Source of the DNA: Candidatus Raymondbacteria bacterium RIFOXYA2_FULL_49_16
Lineage (GTDB): Bacteria > Fibrobacterota > OXYB2-FULL-49-7 > XYB2-FULL-49-35
NCBI GenBank assembly: GCA_001789205.1
Contig: MFYT01000097.1
Span: 95,703-140,344, forward strand
Reading direction: 5' to 3'
Length of the DNA stretch: 44,642 nt
Below are positions 31,360 through 41,136 of the stretch, piece after piece. Made by a program: the position numbers and the translations under genes. Position 1 is the stretch's first letter, and every line of letters begins with the position of its first letter. Under the pieces are notes generated by a model. It ran no database searches. It saw only the letters and a list, made by a program, of their open reading frames with translations, and was not told where the DNA came from.

Positions 31360-32832
31360 GTGAAACTTGCCGCGGTGTTCAAAGGAATAGCGGTCGACGG
31401 GTTTGGGACCACGGCCGCTGATATTTCGGCTGTGACCTGTTCGTCGCTTGCCGCCGGACCGGGCACGGTTTTTTTCGCCCTGCGGGGCGAGGTCAGGGAT
31501 GGCAATAGTTTTGTCGCTGACGCGTGCGCACGGGGCTGCAAGGTAGTGGTGTCTGAAACGCGGCATGAGATACCCGGCGTTATTTCGCTGGTGGTGCCTG
31601 ATGCGCGCGAGGCCATGGCCAGCGCAGCGCACAACCTGTATGGCCATCCCGCCCAGTCACTGCGCATTGCCGGCATTACCGGTACCAACGGCAAGACCAC
31701 CACCAGCTATCTTCTGGACAGCATTCTCCGGGGAACTTCGGGCCAATCAAATATCATCGGCACCATCAGGCACCTTGTGCATGGCCGGAGCGTTGAGTCG
31801 CGCAATACCACACCCGAGGCGTACGATGTGTGCGCTTTTATCCGCGAAGCCGTTGACAAGGGGTCGCGGCACATGGTGATGGAGGTCTCTTCCCACGCGC
31901 TCAAGATGAAACGGGTGCACGGCATATCCTTTATGGCCGCAGTCTTTACCAATCTGACGCGGGACCACATGGATTTTCACCGGGATGAGGACGACTATTT
32001 GCAGGCCAAGCTTTCCTTATTCAATATGTATCTTAACGAAAAGGGTACCGGCATTATCAACGCCGATGATCCGCATGCGCAGGACTTTGTGAACGCGTGC
32101 AAGGCCCAGACCCTGCTGTATGGCATAGGTAACAATCGAGCTGACATTTTCCCCCGCAGCGTTGCGCACACGCCGCAGGGGACAACTCTTGATCTCCAGA
32201 CGCCTTCGGGCCTCTTTTCCCTGGCTTCGCCGCTCAAAGGCCCCTTTAATGTGTACAATATCATGGCTGCTGCTGCAGCGGGGTTTGCCCTGGGCATTCC
32301 CATTCCGCAGATACAGGCGGGTATAGCACGCATTGACCGGGTTGACGGGAGGTTTGAATCCGTGGACTGTGGCCAGGATTTCAACGTAATTGTCGATTAT
32401 GCGCACACGCCCGACGCGCTCGAAAACATTCTGAGGGCGGCGCGGGCCATTACCACGGGTTCCATGATTCTGGTGTTTGGGTGCGGCGGCAACCGGGACC
32501 CGGGTAAGCGTCCGCTTATGGGCGCCATTGCCGAGGCCATGGCCGACTACACGTTTGTAACCTCGGATAATCCGCGGAAAGAACCGCCCGATGAAATTAT
32601 CCGGCAGATAGAGACCGGCATGAAGAACAGGGACGCATATACGGTCATTGAGGACCGGGCGCAGGCCATTGCAGCCGCCATTGCCCGCGCGAGTTCCCAT
32701 GATACGGTGGTCATTGCCGGCAAGGGCCACGAGGACTACCAGATACTCGGTGAAACAAAAATCCATTTTGACGACAGGGAAGCGGCGCGCGAAGTGCTGC
32801 GGAAGGTGAACCATGGCGCTGCCGTTTGCTAA
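31360..32832 (+). CDS. murE: UDP-MurNAc-tripeptide synthetase (meso-diaminopimelate-adding)
   Basis: MurE adds the third amino acid to UDP-MurNAc-L-Ala-D-Glu in the cytosol using ATP. The start is GTG 31360 with a purine-rich site upstream. The P-loop GTNGKTTT is at 108-115, the substrate-binding HMVMEVSSHAL block is present, and DNPR is at 403-406. The DNPR motif marks enzymes specific for meso-diaminopimelate, whereas Lys-adding enzymes have other residues. GKGHEDYQ near the C-terminus is also conserved. The length of 490 residues is normal. The 3' end overlaps murF by 20 bp. Confidence 0.97.
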   Translation: MKLAAVFKGIAVDGFGTTAADISAVTCSSLAAGPGTVFFALRGEVRDGNSFVADACARGCKVVVSETRHEIPGVISLVVPDAREAMASAAHNLYGHPAQSLRIAGITGTNGKTTTSYLLDSILRGTSGQSNIIGTIRHLVHGRSVESRNTTPEAYDVCAFIREAVDKGSRHMVMEVSSHALKMKRVHGISFMAAVFTNLTRDHMDFHRDEDDYLQAKLSLFNMYLNEKGTGIINADDPHAQDFVNACKAQTLLYGIGNNRADIFPRSVAHTPQGTTLDLQTPSGLFSLASPLKGPFNVYNIMAAAAAGFALGIPIPQIQAGIARIDRVDGRFESVDCGQDFNVIVDYAHTPDALENILRAARAITTGSMILVFGCGGNRDPGKRPLMGAIAEAMADYTFVTSDNPRKEPPDEIIRQIETGMKNRDAYTVIEDRAQAIAAAIARASSHDTVVIAGKGHEDYQILGETKIHFDDREAAREVLRKVNHGAAVC

Positions 32833-34183
32833 AATCGAGGATTTCGTCTCTGGACGCGTTGCCGGCGGCTCGGTACGGGGCCTTGCGGGTTCCGCGACCG
32901 TAGTGATTGACAGCCGGAAGGTGACCAAGGGCGCGCTTTTTGTCGCGCTCAAGGGTGAACACCACGATGCGCACTCATTCATTACGCCAGCACTCGCCAG
33001 GACAGCCGCGGCATGTGTGGTGAATCAGAGCTGGTATGCCGTGAAAAAGCCCCGGTATGGCCGTTTTATCCTTGTCGAAGATACGGGCGATACGCTCATG
33101 CGCATGGCATCGGCTTATCTCCAGTATCTTGGCACGCGGGTTGTGGCAGTCACGGGCAGTAATGGTAAAACCACCACGCGGGCCATGATAGCCCGGGTGC
33201 TGGCAGCCAAATACCGGGTGCATGCCACGAGAGGTAATTTCAACAACCGTATTGGCCTGCCACTTTCGGTTTTCGAGATATCGCCTAGGGACGACATTAC
33301 CGTGCTCGAGCTTGGCGCCAATCATTTTGGGGAAATCAGTGAATTGAGCTGGATTGTGAAACCCGATATCGCGGTCATCACAAACATCGGCCACAGCCAT
33401 CTGGAATTTTTTAAAGACAGGAAAGGGGTTTTAAAGGCAAAGACCGAGATTGTCCACGGCATGCGGTCCGGCGGGGTCCTTGTCGTAAACGGTGACGATG
33501 ATCTGCTCAACAAGTATGAGCCGCCGCGCAGAATTACAAAAAGGGACTATGGATTTGCGGGAGAACGCGGTTACCGGGGCAGTGGCCTTACCACCGGGTT
33601 TCTGCGGGGCGGAACATTCACGTTCAACGGAGTTGCCATGGTCACACCGCTGCCAGGGAATGGCGCGGCAGCCAATGCGCTCTGCGCCGCGGCTGTGGGC
33701 GATCTTCTGGGTGTGACCGCGCGCGAAACGCAGAAAGCGCTGGCGCGCATAGAAGCGCCGGAAAACAGGATGGACATGCGCATTGTGGGCGGGGCGCGTA
33801 TCATCGCGGACTGCTATAACGCCAATCCTGATTCAATGGCCAACGCCTTTGGCCTGCTGAAGGCTGAGAAAATAGCGGGAAGAAAGATAGCAGTGCTGGG
33901 CGATATGCGGGAACTGGGCGCACAGGCCGCTTTGTACCATCGGCAAACAGGTGCCCTTGCAGCCAAAAGCGGGGTCAAACTGCTCTTTACGCTGGGTGAA
34001 CTTGGCCGGAAAATCGCCCAGGGCGCCATTGCCGCGGGATTGCACAACGTCTATTCATTCGCTGAAAAAGAGAAGGATGCGCTTGCCGATGTCCTGCGTT
34101 CTTCCCTTAAAAAGGGCGATCTTGTCCTCATAAAAGGATCGCATAGCATGGGCATGGAAGAAATAGTGGAAAGGTTGGAATAG
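32813..34183 (+). CDS. murF: UDP-MurNAc-tripeptide D-alanyl-D-alanine ligase
   Basis: MurF joins D-Ala-D-Ala to the UDP-MurNAc-tripeptide, finishing the pentapeptide. The 456-residue protein has the Mur-ligase layout: VVIDSRKVTKGALFVALKGE (30-49), P-loop GSNGKTTT (115-122), the RGNFNNRIGLPLS and ELGANHFGEI blocks, and the C-terminal DCYNANPDSM plus VLGDMRELG. It starts within the end of murE (ATG 32813). The dipeptide it uses would come from a Ddl ligase that is not encoded in this cluster. Confidence 0.97.
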   Translation: MALPFAKIEDFVSGRVAGGSVRGLAGSATVVIDSRKVTKGALFVALKGEHHDAHSFITPALARTAAACVVNQSWYAVKKPRYGRFILVEDTGDTLMRMASAYLQYLGTRVVAVTGSNGKTTTRAMIARVLAAKYRVHATRGNFNNRIGLPLSVFEISPRDDITVLELGANHFGEISELSWIVKPDIAVITNIGHSHLEFFKDRKGVLKAKTEIVHGMRSGGVLVVNGDDDLLNKYEPPRRITKRDYGFAGERGYRGSGLTTGFLRGGTFTFNGVAMVTPLPGNGAAANALCAAAVGDLLGVTARETQKALARIEAPENRMDMRIVGGARIIADCYNANPDSMANAFGLLKAEKIAGRKIAVLGDMRELGAQAALYHRQTGALAAKSGVKLLFTLGELGRKIAQGAIAAGLHNVYSFAEKEKDALADVLRSSLKKGDLVLIKGSHSMGMEEIVERLE

Positions 34184-34184
34184 C

Positions 34185-35291
34185 ATGCTGTACCATCTTC
34201 TCTATCCTCTGACAGACCGGATTTCGTTCTTCAATATATTCAAGTACATCACCTTCAGGGCCGCGTATGCTACCATTACCGCGCTGGTCATCTGTTTTGT
34301 CATTGGTCCCATGATCATCCGGCTCATGCGGCGGCTCCAGGTGCGGGAGGTGATCAGGACAGACGGGCCGCAGACCCACCAGGCAAAGCAGGGCACCCCC
34401 ACAATGGGCGGCATCATAGTGCTGCTCGCGTCCATTATTCCCACGCTGCTCTGGGCTAGGCTCGATAATGTGTATGTCCTGGTGATCCTCGGTGTTACCC
34501 TCTGGATGGGCGCCATTGGCTTTGTCGATGACTACCTGAAAGTGGTGAAAAAGATGAAGCGCGGACTTATCGGCAGATACAAGATGCTCGGTCAGATCTC
34601 GCTGGGCGTCATCGTAGGGCTTGTCATACTCTATGGGCCGCTCAAGGGCAATCCCAATGCCACGGTGACCACGGTACCCTTTTTTAAGGACATTACTTTC
34701 TCGTATGGCTGGCTTTTTATTCCCATGGTGGTTTTTGTGATTACCGCCTCATCGAACGCGGTCAATCTTACCGACGGTCTCGACGGCCTGGCAATAGGCC
34801 TTTCGGCCATTGCCTTCATAGGCTTCGCCATTATGTCGTATGTGTCGGGAAATGTCAACTACGCGTCGTATTTGGCCATCCCGTATCTGGACGGATCGGG
34901 CGAACTGACCGTTTTTTGCGCGGCAATGATCGGTGCGGCCCTGGGATTTTTGTGGTTCAACGCAAACCCGGCGGCCATTTTTATGGGCGACGTGGGGTCG
35001 CTGTCTCTGGGGGCCGCGCTGGGAACCGTGGCGTTGCTCATAAGAAAAGAGTTGCTTCTGGTTGTTATTGGCGCGGTTTTTGTGGGTGAGACGCTTTCGG
35101 TCATTATCCAGGTTGGCTGGTTTAAATGGACACGGTTCAGGTCCGGTGAAGGACGCAGGCTTTTCAAAATGGCGCCGCTCCACCATCACTTTGAATTGAG
35201 CGGCTGGCCCGAGAACAAGGTTGTGGCGCGGTTCTGGGTGATTGGCATACTATGTGCCCTGCTGACGCTCAGTACGTTCAAGATACGATAA
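34185..35291 (+). CDS. mraY: Phospho-MurNAc-pentapeptide transferase
   Basis: MraY transfers phospho-MurNAc-pentapeptide to undecaprenyl phosphate at the inner membrane, making lipid I. The 368-residue polytopic protein has about ten membrane helices and the family motifs QAKQGTPTMGG, FVDDYLK with the metal-binding Asp pair, NAVNLTDGLDGLA, and the C-terminal PLHHHFELSGW. The ATG at 34185 directly follows the murF stop with only one base between. All conserved Asp and His residues are present. Confidence 0.97.
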   Translation: MLYHLLYPLTDRISFFNIFKYITFRAAYATITALVICFVIGPMIIRLMRRLQVREVIRTDGPQTHQAKQGTPTMGGIIVLLASIIPTLLWARLDNVYVLVILGVTLWMGAIGFVDDYLKVVKKMKRGLIGRYKMLGQISLGVIVGLVILYGPLKGNPNATVTTVPFFKDITFSYGWLFIPMVVFVITASSNAVNLTDGLDGLAIGLSAIAFIGFAIMSYVSGNVNYASYLAIPYLDGSGELTVFCAAMIGAALGFLWFNANPAAIFMGDVGSLSLGAALGTVALLIRKELLLVVIGAVFVGETLSVIIQVGWFKWTRFRSGEGRRLFKMAPLHHHFELSGWPENKVVARFWVIGILCALLTLSTFKIR

Positions 35292-35344
35292 ATAAAGGCG
35301 CGAGGAACGAGGCATGAGACAAACAAGACATGAGGGATGTTAGG

Positions 35345-36694
35345 GTGCCAATAGAATTTAAAAACAAGAAAGTGACGGTACTGGGACTGGCGAGGAGCGG
35401 GGTTGCGGCCGCGCTGGTACTCAAACAGGAGGGTGCGCGCGTATTTGGCAGCGATGCAAAGTCGCCCGACCCTGTGGTCGTGAAACCCCTCGAACAGCTG
35501 AATATTGATTTTGAGACAAACGGCCATTCTGAACGCGTGTTCGACGCTGACCTGGTTGTCCTGAGCCCCGGCATTCCCTTGCAATCGCCGGTGGTTTTAG
35601 ACCTAAAGAAGCGGGGGGTCGACATTATCAGCGAAATAGAACTGGCATATCAGCTTACCGAGGCTGATATTGTAGCAATTACCGGTTCCAACGGAAAAAG
35701 CACAACCACCGCGCTTGCGGGTGAGATTTTCAAACGCGCTCCGTTCAGATCGCGCGTGGGCGGAAACATTGGCGATGCGCTTTGCGGCCAGGTTGCGGGT
35801 TTGGGAAAGGGGGATGTGCTTATTGCTGAAGTGAGCAGCTTCCAACTTGACACCATTAAAGAATTCAGGCCAAGGGCCGCGGCCATCCTTAATCTCACGC
35901 CCGATCATCTTGACCGCTACCCATCAGCTGACGCCTATTACCTGTCAAAGATAGGGATTACGAAAAACCAAACTATGGATGATCTTATTGTATTGAACAA
36001 CGATGACCCGGAATCGCGGCGAATGAGGCCGAATATTCGCGGTAATGTAACGCAGGCGCTTTTTTCATCAAAGGAAAAGCCCGTGTTCGGTGCATGCGTG
36101 GACAATGGATATGTTGCGTATTGCGGCACAAATGGCATGGTTCGCATTGTTCGGCAGGACGAAATCGCGCTACCTGGCCCGCACAACCTTATGAACGTGC
36201 TCGCCGTAGTACCTCTTGCCATGCGATACGCCATTCCTGTGGAAGCCATTGCCGAAACCCTGCGGCAGTTTAAAGGCATTGAACACCGCATTGAATTTGT
36301 CGCTGAGAAAAAGGGTGTCAGGTTTTATAATGATTCAAAAGCCACTAATATTGATTCAGTCAGATGGGCGCTCCTTTCCATGAAGGGAAGGGTCCATCTT
36401 ATCGCGGGCGGCCGGGACAAGAACAGCGACTATACCCTTCTGTCAGGCATGGTAAAGGAGCGGGTCGCAACAGCCTGTCTGATAGGCGAGGCCGCTGAAA
36501 AGATACGCGCCGCGTGGAAAGAGCATGTGCCTGTGCGCATGGAAAAGAGCATGGAGAGCGCTGTGGCCGCGGCCTATGCCCAGGCAAAACCAGGGGAAAA
36601 CGTGCTTCTGTCGCCGGCCTGTGCCAGTTTCGACATGTACCGGAACTACGAGGAACGGGGACGCCATTTTAAAAGTATTGTAGGAGCCCTATGA
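35345..36694 (+). CDS. murD: UDP-MurNAc-L-alanine D-glutamate ligase
   Basis: MurD adds D-glutamate to UDP-MurNAc-L-Ala. I chose GTG 35345 because a GAGGGA site lies about 8 bp upstream and the family starts a few residues before the VTVLGLARSG block; ATG 35330 (five residues more) lacks such a site and remains an alternative. From this start the protein has 449 residues, with the P-loop GSNGKSTT (114-121), VLSPGIPL, NLTPDHLDRY, FYNDSKATN and the final SPACASFDMYRNYEERG, all conserved. Upstream, 35292-35344 is a 53-bp gap, the longest between genes in the second half of the cluster. It overlaps ftsW by an ATGA. Confidence 0.95.
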   Translation: MPIEFKNKKVTVLGLARSGVAAALVLKQEGARVFGSDAKSPDPVVVKPLEQLNIDFETNGHSERVFDADLVVLSPGIPLQSPVVLDLKKRGVDIISEIELAYQLTEADIVAITGSNGKSTTTALAGEIFKRAPFRSRVGGNIGDALCGQVAGLGKGDVLIAEVSSFQLDTIKEFRPRAAAILNLTPDHLDRYPSADAYYLSKIGITKNQTMDDLIVLNNDDPESRRMRPNIRGNVTQALFSSKEKPVFGACVDNGYVAYCGTNGMVRIVRQDEIALPGPHNLMNVLAVVPLAMRYAIPVEAIAETLRQFKGIEHRIEFVAEKKGVRFYNDSKATNIDSVRWALLSMKGRVHLIAGGRDKNSDYTLLSGMVKERVATACLIGEAAEKIRAAWKEHVPVRMEKSMESAVAAAYAQAKPGENVLLSPACASFDMYRNYEERGRHFKSIVGAL

Positions 36695-37791
36695 ACGCAT
36701 CAATGAAGGAGCGGGTCGGCCGCATCGATTTTACCACGCTGCTCATTGTTTTTTTCCTTGTGGGCCTTGGTATGCTCATGATCTACAGCTCAAGTATCGA
36801 GGTGGCGCGGCTCCGTTTCAACCAGCCCACCTTTTTCCTTACCAAGCAAGTGGCGCGCATATTGATGGCGTTTGTGCTTTTTTATATAGCTATGAACACC
36901 GATTACCACTGGATTGCAGGCAAATACCGCACTTTGATAGCGCTTTCAGTGGCGGTCCTTATCATAGTGCTGGTATCGAGCAATGTTGTCCAGGGTTCCA
37001 AGCGGTGGGTCTCCCTTTTTGGCATGTCGTTCCAACCCTCGGATTTTGCGCGGCTCTCGCTTATCATATGTATGGCCAAGCTCCTTTCCCTGCACGGCGA
37101 TGTGATGAACGAATCCAAGGAGCATCTTATCATGATACTCGTTATCGCGGGGGCCGTGTGCCTGCTTATCTTCCTTCAGCCGAATTTCAGCACCGCGGCC
37201 TCGGTGTTCGCCATTGTCCTGGTCATGCTCTTCGCCGGTGGCCTCAAGATCGGATATTTTTTGGGGCTTTTTGCGCTCTCCCTGCCAGCGGGCGGCGTAT
37301 TGCTGCTTGCCGCGCCGTACCGTGTCGCACGCGTCAAAGCCTTTCTGGACCCGACCAACCATCACGTGGGATACCAGGCCATGCAGTCGCTCATAGCCCT
37401 CGGATCGGGCGGGCTTTCAGGTGTTGGTCTGGGCAACAGCAGCCAGAAACACCTCTACCTGCCCGAGCCCTACACTGATTTTGTCTTCTCCATTGTGGGC
37501 GAGGAGTTCGGGTTTATTGGTGTGTGCGTTGTCTTTGTACTCTTTGCGTTGCTGATATGGCGCGGATTTTCCATAGCACGGAAAGCGCCCGACCGGCTGG
37601 GTTTTTTTCTTGCCGTGGGCATCACCTCCATGCTGTGCATTTACTTCCTGGTCCACGTGGGCGTGGTTTCATCGTTGCTGCCCACCACCGGGATTCCGCT
37701 GCCTTTTATCAGCTATGGCGGATCAAATCTCATTTTCACCATGATTTCAGTGGGCATTCTGCTTAATATTTCAGGACAATCAAAGAAATGA
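36691..37791 (+). CDS. ftsW: Septal peptidoglycan polymerase FtsW
   Basis: FtsW is the SEDS glycosyltransferase that polymerises lipid II at the septum with FtsI. The 366-residue protein has about ten membrane helices and typical SEDS blocks: QGSKRWVSL-G-SFQPSDFARL (about 101-124), LQPNFSTA, the AFLDPTNHHVGYQAMQSLIA periplasmic segment with GLSGVGLGNS and LPEPYTDFVFSIVGEEFG, and the final LPTTGIPLPFISYGGSN. It could in principle be a RodA paralogue, but its place between murD and murG marks it as FtsW. It has 4-bp overlaps at both ends. Confidence 0.96.
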   Translation: MNASMKERVGRIDFTTLLIVFFLVGLGMLMIYSSSIEVARLRFNQPTFFLTKQVARILMAFVLFYIAMNTDYHWIAGKYRTLIALSVAVLIIVLVSSNVVQGSKRWVSLFGMSFQPSDFARLSLIICMAKLLSLHGDVMNESKEHLIMILVIAGAVCLLIFLQPNFSTAASVFAIVLVMLFAGGLKIGYFLGLFALSLPAGGVLLLAAPYRVARVKAFLDPTNHHVGYQAMQSLIALGSGGLSGVGLGNSSQKHLYLPEPYTDFVFSIVGEEFGFIGVCVVFVLFALLIWRGFSIARKAPDRLGFFLAVGITSMLCIYFLVHVGVVSSLLPTTGIPLPFISYGGSNLIFTMISVGILLNISGQSKK

Positions 37792-38894
37792 CCATACATA
37801 TGAAAGAGACGAACATACTTGTGGTTTGCGGCGGCACTGGGGGCCATGTATATCCCGCCATTGCTGTTGCCGAAGAACTGCGGCGCCTTTATCCCGCTAT
37901 TGGCATTGTCTTTGCCGGCCGCCGTTCGGGTTTTGAAGGCAGGGCGGTTTCCAAAGTGGGCTTTGCACTACGCAACATATCCATAAAGGGCTGGCAACGG
38001 GGAAAAGTTTTCGTCAATCTTCCCCTTATCGCCCTGGTGCCTCTGGCCTGCCTGAAGGCGTGCATGATCCTGCTCTCAGAAAGGCCTGCGGTTGTTTTCG
38101 GTACTGGCGGCTATGTTTGCCTTCCCGTGCTTTTTGCAGCCTCGCTGCTTGGAAAAAAGATCGTATTGCAGGAACAGAATTCTTTCCCAGGGCTTACCAC
38201 GCGGCTCTTTTCCGGCCGCGCGCGCAGCGTCTTTCTCGGCTATGGCGAAGCCAAACGCTTCCTTGCCGCGCCGGACCGAACCGTGGTCACGGGCAATCCG
38301 GTCAGACGCACCACAGATGCCGCCCAGCACGCGCTCCGTTCGGAATACGCAATTGCCAGCGGCCAGAAGGTGGTCTTTGTCTTTGGCGGCAGCCAGGGCT
38401 CTCTTCCCATAAACAGGATCATCCTGAAAAACATCGACGTCATTACCAATAGCGGGAACGTGTTCATCCTGTGGCAGACCGGTCCGGACGATTATGCCTT
38501 TGTCCAGGAACAGACCCAACGCAACACCCAGGTGCGCGTGTTCAGCTATATAGACAATATGTACGATTTTTACACGGCCGCGGACCTTGCCGTATGCAGG
38601 GCCGGGGCCATGACCATTTCTGAACTCATGAAGTTCGGTATACCGGCTGTATTCATTCCCCTGCCGCACGCGGCGGAGGACCACCAGAGCAAGAACGCGC
38701 GCGCCATTGAGGAACGCGGGGGCGGCGTCTGTGTTGACCAGGAAATTGCCGGGGAAGGTATTGGCGTCATTATTCGCGCCCTGCTTGGCGACGCGGCCCG
38801 GCTCGCTGCGATGAAGCAGACCATGAAATCGCTATTCAACGAGGATGCGGCCGCTGCTATTGCACGCGCCATTGGAAAGGAGGGCGGTCTATGA
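37788..38894 (+). CDS. murG: Lipid II synthase MurG
   Basis: MurG adds N-acetylglucosamine to lipid I on the cytosolic face of the inner membrane, making lipid II. The 368-residue GT-B protein has the N-terminal GGTGGHVYPAIAVAEEL (from about residue 16), GTGGYVCLP, LQEQNSFPGLTTRL, FGGSQGS in the C-terminal half, and the donor-binding CRAGAMTISEL and PLPHAAEDHQSKNA. The ATG at 37788 overlaps the ftsW stop; ATG 37800 is also possible. It ends in an ATGA overlap with murC. Confidence 0.97.
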   Translation: MTIHMKETNILVVCGGTGGHVYPAIAVAEELRRLYPAIGIVFAGRRSGFEGRAVSKVGFALRNISIKGWQRGKVFVNLPLIALVPLACLKACMILLSERPAVVFGTGGYVCLPVLFAASLLGKKIVLQEQNSFPGLTTRLFSGRARSVFLGYGEAKRFLAAPDRTVVTGNPVRRTTDAAQHALRSEYAIASGQKVVFVFGGSQGSLPINRIILKNIDVITNSGNVFILWQTGPDDYAFVQEQTQRNTQVRVFSYIDNMYDFYTAADLAVCRAGAMTISELMKFGIPAVFIPLPHAAEDHQSKNARAIEERGGGVCVDQEIAGEGIGVIIRALLGDAARLAAMKQTMKSLFNEDAAAAIARAIGKEGGL

Positions 38895-40273
38895 ACAGAA
38901 AGGTGAAACATATCCACTTCGTGGGCATTGGCGGCAGCGGTATGAGCGGCATGGCCGAGATTCTGCTATCGAGCGGATACATCATTTCAGGTTCGGACCA
39001 GGCGGTCACTCCAGTAGTGCGGCGGTTGAAAAAACTAGGTGCTATTCTGCACAAGGGCCATGCGCCGCAGCATGTGGCGGGCGCTGACATTGTGGTCTAT
39101 TCTTCCGCCATTGCGCTGTCAAACCCCGAGCTTCTGAACGCCAGGAAACTGAATATCCCGGTCATGCGACGCGCGGAGATGCTGGGTGAACTCATGCGCA
39201 TGAAATACGCTATCGGCGTATCTGGCACGCACGGAAAGACCACTACTACTTCCATGATCGGCAATGTTTTTTCCGCAGGCAACCTTGATCCCACGGTCAT
39301 AGTAGGCGGCATCGTCAGACAGACCGGGTCTGGCGCACTTAAGGGACAAAGCAATTACCTGGTCGCCGAGGCTGACGAGTTCGACCGCTCATTTCTCGAA
39401 ATGCCGGCCACCATCGCAGTGATCACAACACTCGAGGCAGACCATCTCGACTGCTACAAAGACCTCGATGAAATAAAATCCGCATTCATCCAATTCGCCA
39501 ACCGCGTGCCCTTTTTCGGATGCGTGGTGGTTTGTCTCGATGAAGAGACCATCCGCGATATAATTCCCCGAATCCGCAAGCCCATTGTCACCTACGGTTT
39601 TTCGGCCCAGGCTGATTACCGCGCTGTGGACCGCACCTTTGGCCGCAAAGGCACTTCCTTTACCGTGACCTATCGCAAACGCGTCCTGGGCGCTGTTTCA
39701 CTCCAGGTCCCGGGCGACCATAATGTAAAAAACAGCCTTGCCGCCATAGCCGTGGGCATGGAGGCGGGCATACCCTTTCTGGTTATTGCGCGGACACTGG
39801 CCTTGTTCGAGGGTGTGCGACGCCGTTTTGAGATCAAGGGTGAAGCCAAGGGCATTATGGTGGTCGACGATTACGCGCACCATCCCACGGAAATCATGGC
39901 CTCCCTCAAGGGCGCCAAGGACACCTACGACCGCGAGATCATCGCAATTTTCCAACCCCACCTTTTTTCGCGTACGCGCGACTTTTATCGAGAATTCGGC
40001 AGCTCGTTTTTCAACGCCGACCATTTGGTGGTTACGGGTATTTACCCAGCGCGCGAACAGCCTATGCCCGGCATAACAGGACGGCTTATCGCCGACGCGG
40101 CAATCAAAGGCGACCATCACAAGGTCGCCTATATAGAGGACAAGGAAAATATCCCGGCCTATGTGCTGAAACACGTGAAAAAAGGCGGCATGATCATAAC
40201 CATGGGCGCGGGCGACATCTGGAAAACCGGGGAAAAGATCCTCAAGGGACTGCGGAAGGGGAAAAAGGCATGA
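38891..40273 (+). CDS. murC: UDP-N-acetylmuramate L-alanine ligase
   Basis: MurC attaches L-alanine to UDP-MurNAc, the first amino acid of the stem peptide. The 460-residue protein has the Rossmann-like HFVGIGGSGMSGMAEIL (9-25), P-loop GTHGKTTT (112-119), EADEFDRSFL, and VVDDYAHHPTEI followed by FQPHLFSRTRDF. All match MurC rather than Mpl. In many bacteria murB and ddl follow here, but ftsQ comes next with an ATGA overlap. Confidence 0.97.
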   Translation: MNRKVKHIHFVGIGGSGMSGMAEILLSSGYIISGSDQAVTPVVRRLKKLGAILHKGHAPQHVAGADIVVYSSAIALSNPELLNARKLNIPVMRRAEMLGELMRMKYAIGVSGTHGKTTTTSMIGNVFSAGNLDPTVIVGGIVRQTGSGALKGQSNYLVAEADEFDRSFLEMPATIAVITTLEADHLDCYKDLDEIKSAFIQFANRVPFFGCVVVCLDEETIRDIIPRIRKPIVTYGFSAQADYRAVDRTFGRKGTSFTVTYRKRVLGAVSLQVPGDHNVKNSLAAIAVGMEAGIPFLVIARTLALFEGVRRRFEIKGEAKGIMVVDDYAHHPTEIMASLKGAKDTYDREIIAIFQPHLFSRTRDFYREFGSSFFNADHLVVTGIYPAREQPMPGITGRLIADAAIKGDHHKVAYIEDKENIPAYVLKHVKKGGMIITMGAGDIWKTGEKILKGLRKGKKA

Positions 40274-41136
40274 GAATATACAGTCCGAAGAAGCCGGCCT
40301 TGTCTCCCAGGAAAAAAAGCCATTCCCGGAAACCCCGGTTGCGTACCATGGTGTCGCGCAATATCGGCGCGGTCAAGCGCCGCGCTTCCCGCGCCGCCCA
40401 GAGACCGCGGCCGGGCATGATGCGCGTGTTTCTCGCGCTTCTCATCATCGGTAGCGCGGGCTGGTATGTTCACTCCTCGGGCACGTTGAGCGCGGTGGAG
40501 CGAACCGTGGACCGGATGTTCATGGTGCGCGAAATATCAGTCGAGGGTGTTTCAGGCGCATATCGCGAGTCCATCATGGCTGTGGCAAAACCCGAGATAG
40601 GCCGTGATTTCACTCCCGAACGCAAGGCGGTACTTTTAAAATCGCTTGCGCGCATTCCCGGGCTGCGTAATATCGAGGTAGCCAAGAGCGGCGCCCACAC
40701 CCTGCGTGTTACGGTACGTGAACGCGAACCCGTGGCCCTTGCCATGTTCGACAGTCTTTGCGGCATCGACTGCGAGGCAGTGGTCATGCCCCTTACAAAA
40801 AATACCCATTACAATGTGCCGCTGATTTCGGGGCTTGGTCATACCGCTGCGCCTGGTGACACGGTTGATGATGCGCGTGGCGCGATTGCGGCGCTGAACA
40901 TGGCGCAGACAACCCAGCCCGCCATCTATGCGGCGCTTTCCGAGATCAATATTTTTGGGCAAAAGAACCTGCGGCTCATTTTCTCGGACCGGAAATGTAC
41001 GGCCGAACTGGGACCGGACAACCTAGCGCTCCAGTTCAAAAATCTGGCCACTGTTTTGACGCAGCAGAACGCGCCAGACAAAGGAACAATTGTCATGAAG
41101 TATCATACCATAGCTTTTTTAAAGGAGGAACAGTAA
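40270..41136 (+). CDS. ftsQ: Cell-division protein FtsQ
   Basis: FtsQ is a bitopic divisome protein that scaffolds FtsL/FtsB. The 288-residue protein has a long, very basic cytosolic tail (1-50, about 17 Arg/Lys), one membrane helix (about 51-66), a POTRA domain (about 84-155; MVREISVEGVSGAYRE and TLRVTVREREPVALAMF) and a beta domain to the end. Just after the POTRA domain two cysteines occur close together (CGIDCEAVV, near 166-170), where many homologues have a non-cysteine VDxxG pattern. It overlaps murC by 4 bp and ftsA by 1 bp. Confidence 0.92.
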   Translation: MRIYSPKKPALSPRKKSHSRKPRLRTMVSRNIGAVKRRASRAAQRPRPGMMRVFLALLIIGSAGWYVHSSGTLSAVERTVDRMFMVREISVEGVSGAYRESIMAVAKPEIGRDFTPERKAVLLKSLARIPGLRNIEVAKSGAHTLRVTVREREPVALAMFDSLCGIDCEAVVMPLTKNTHYNVPLISGLGHTAAPGDTVDDARGAIAALNMAQTTQPAIYAALSEINIFGQKNLRLIFSDRKCTAELGPDNLALQFKNLATVLTQQNAPDKGTIVMKYHTIAFLKEEQ

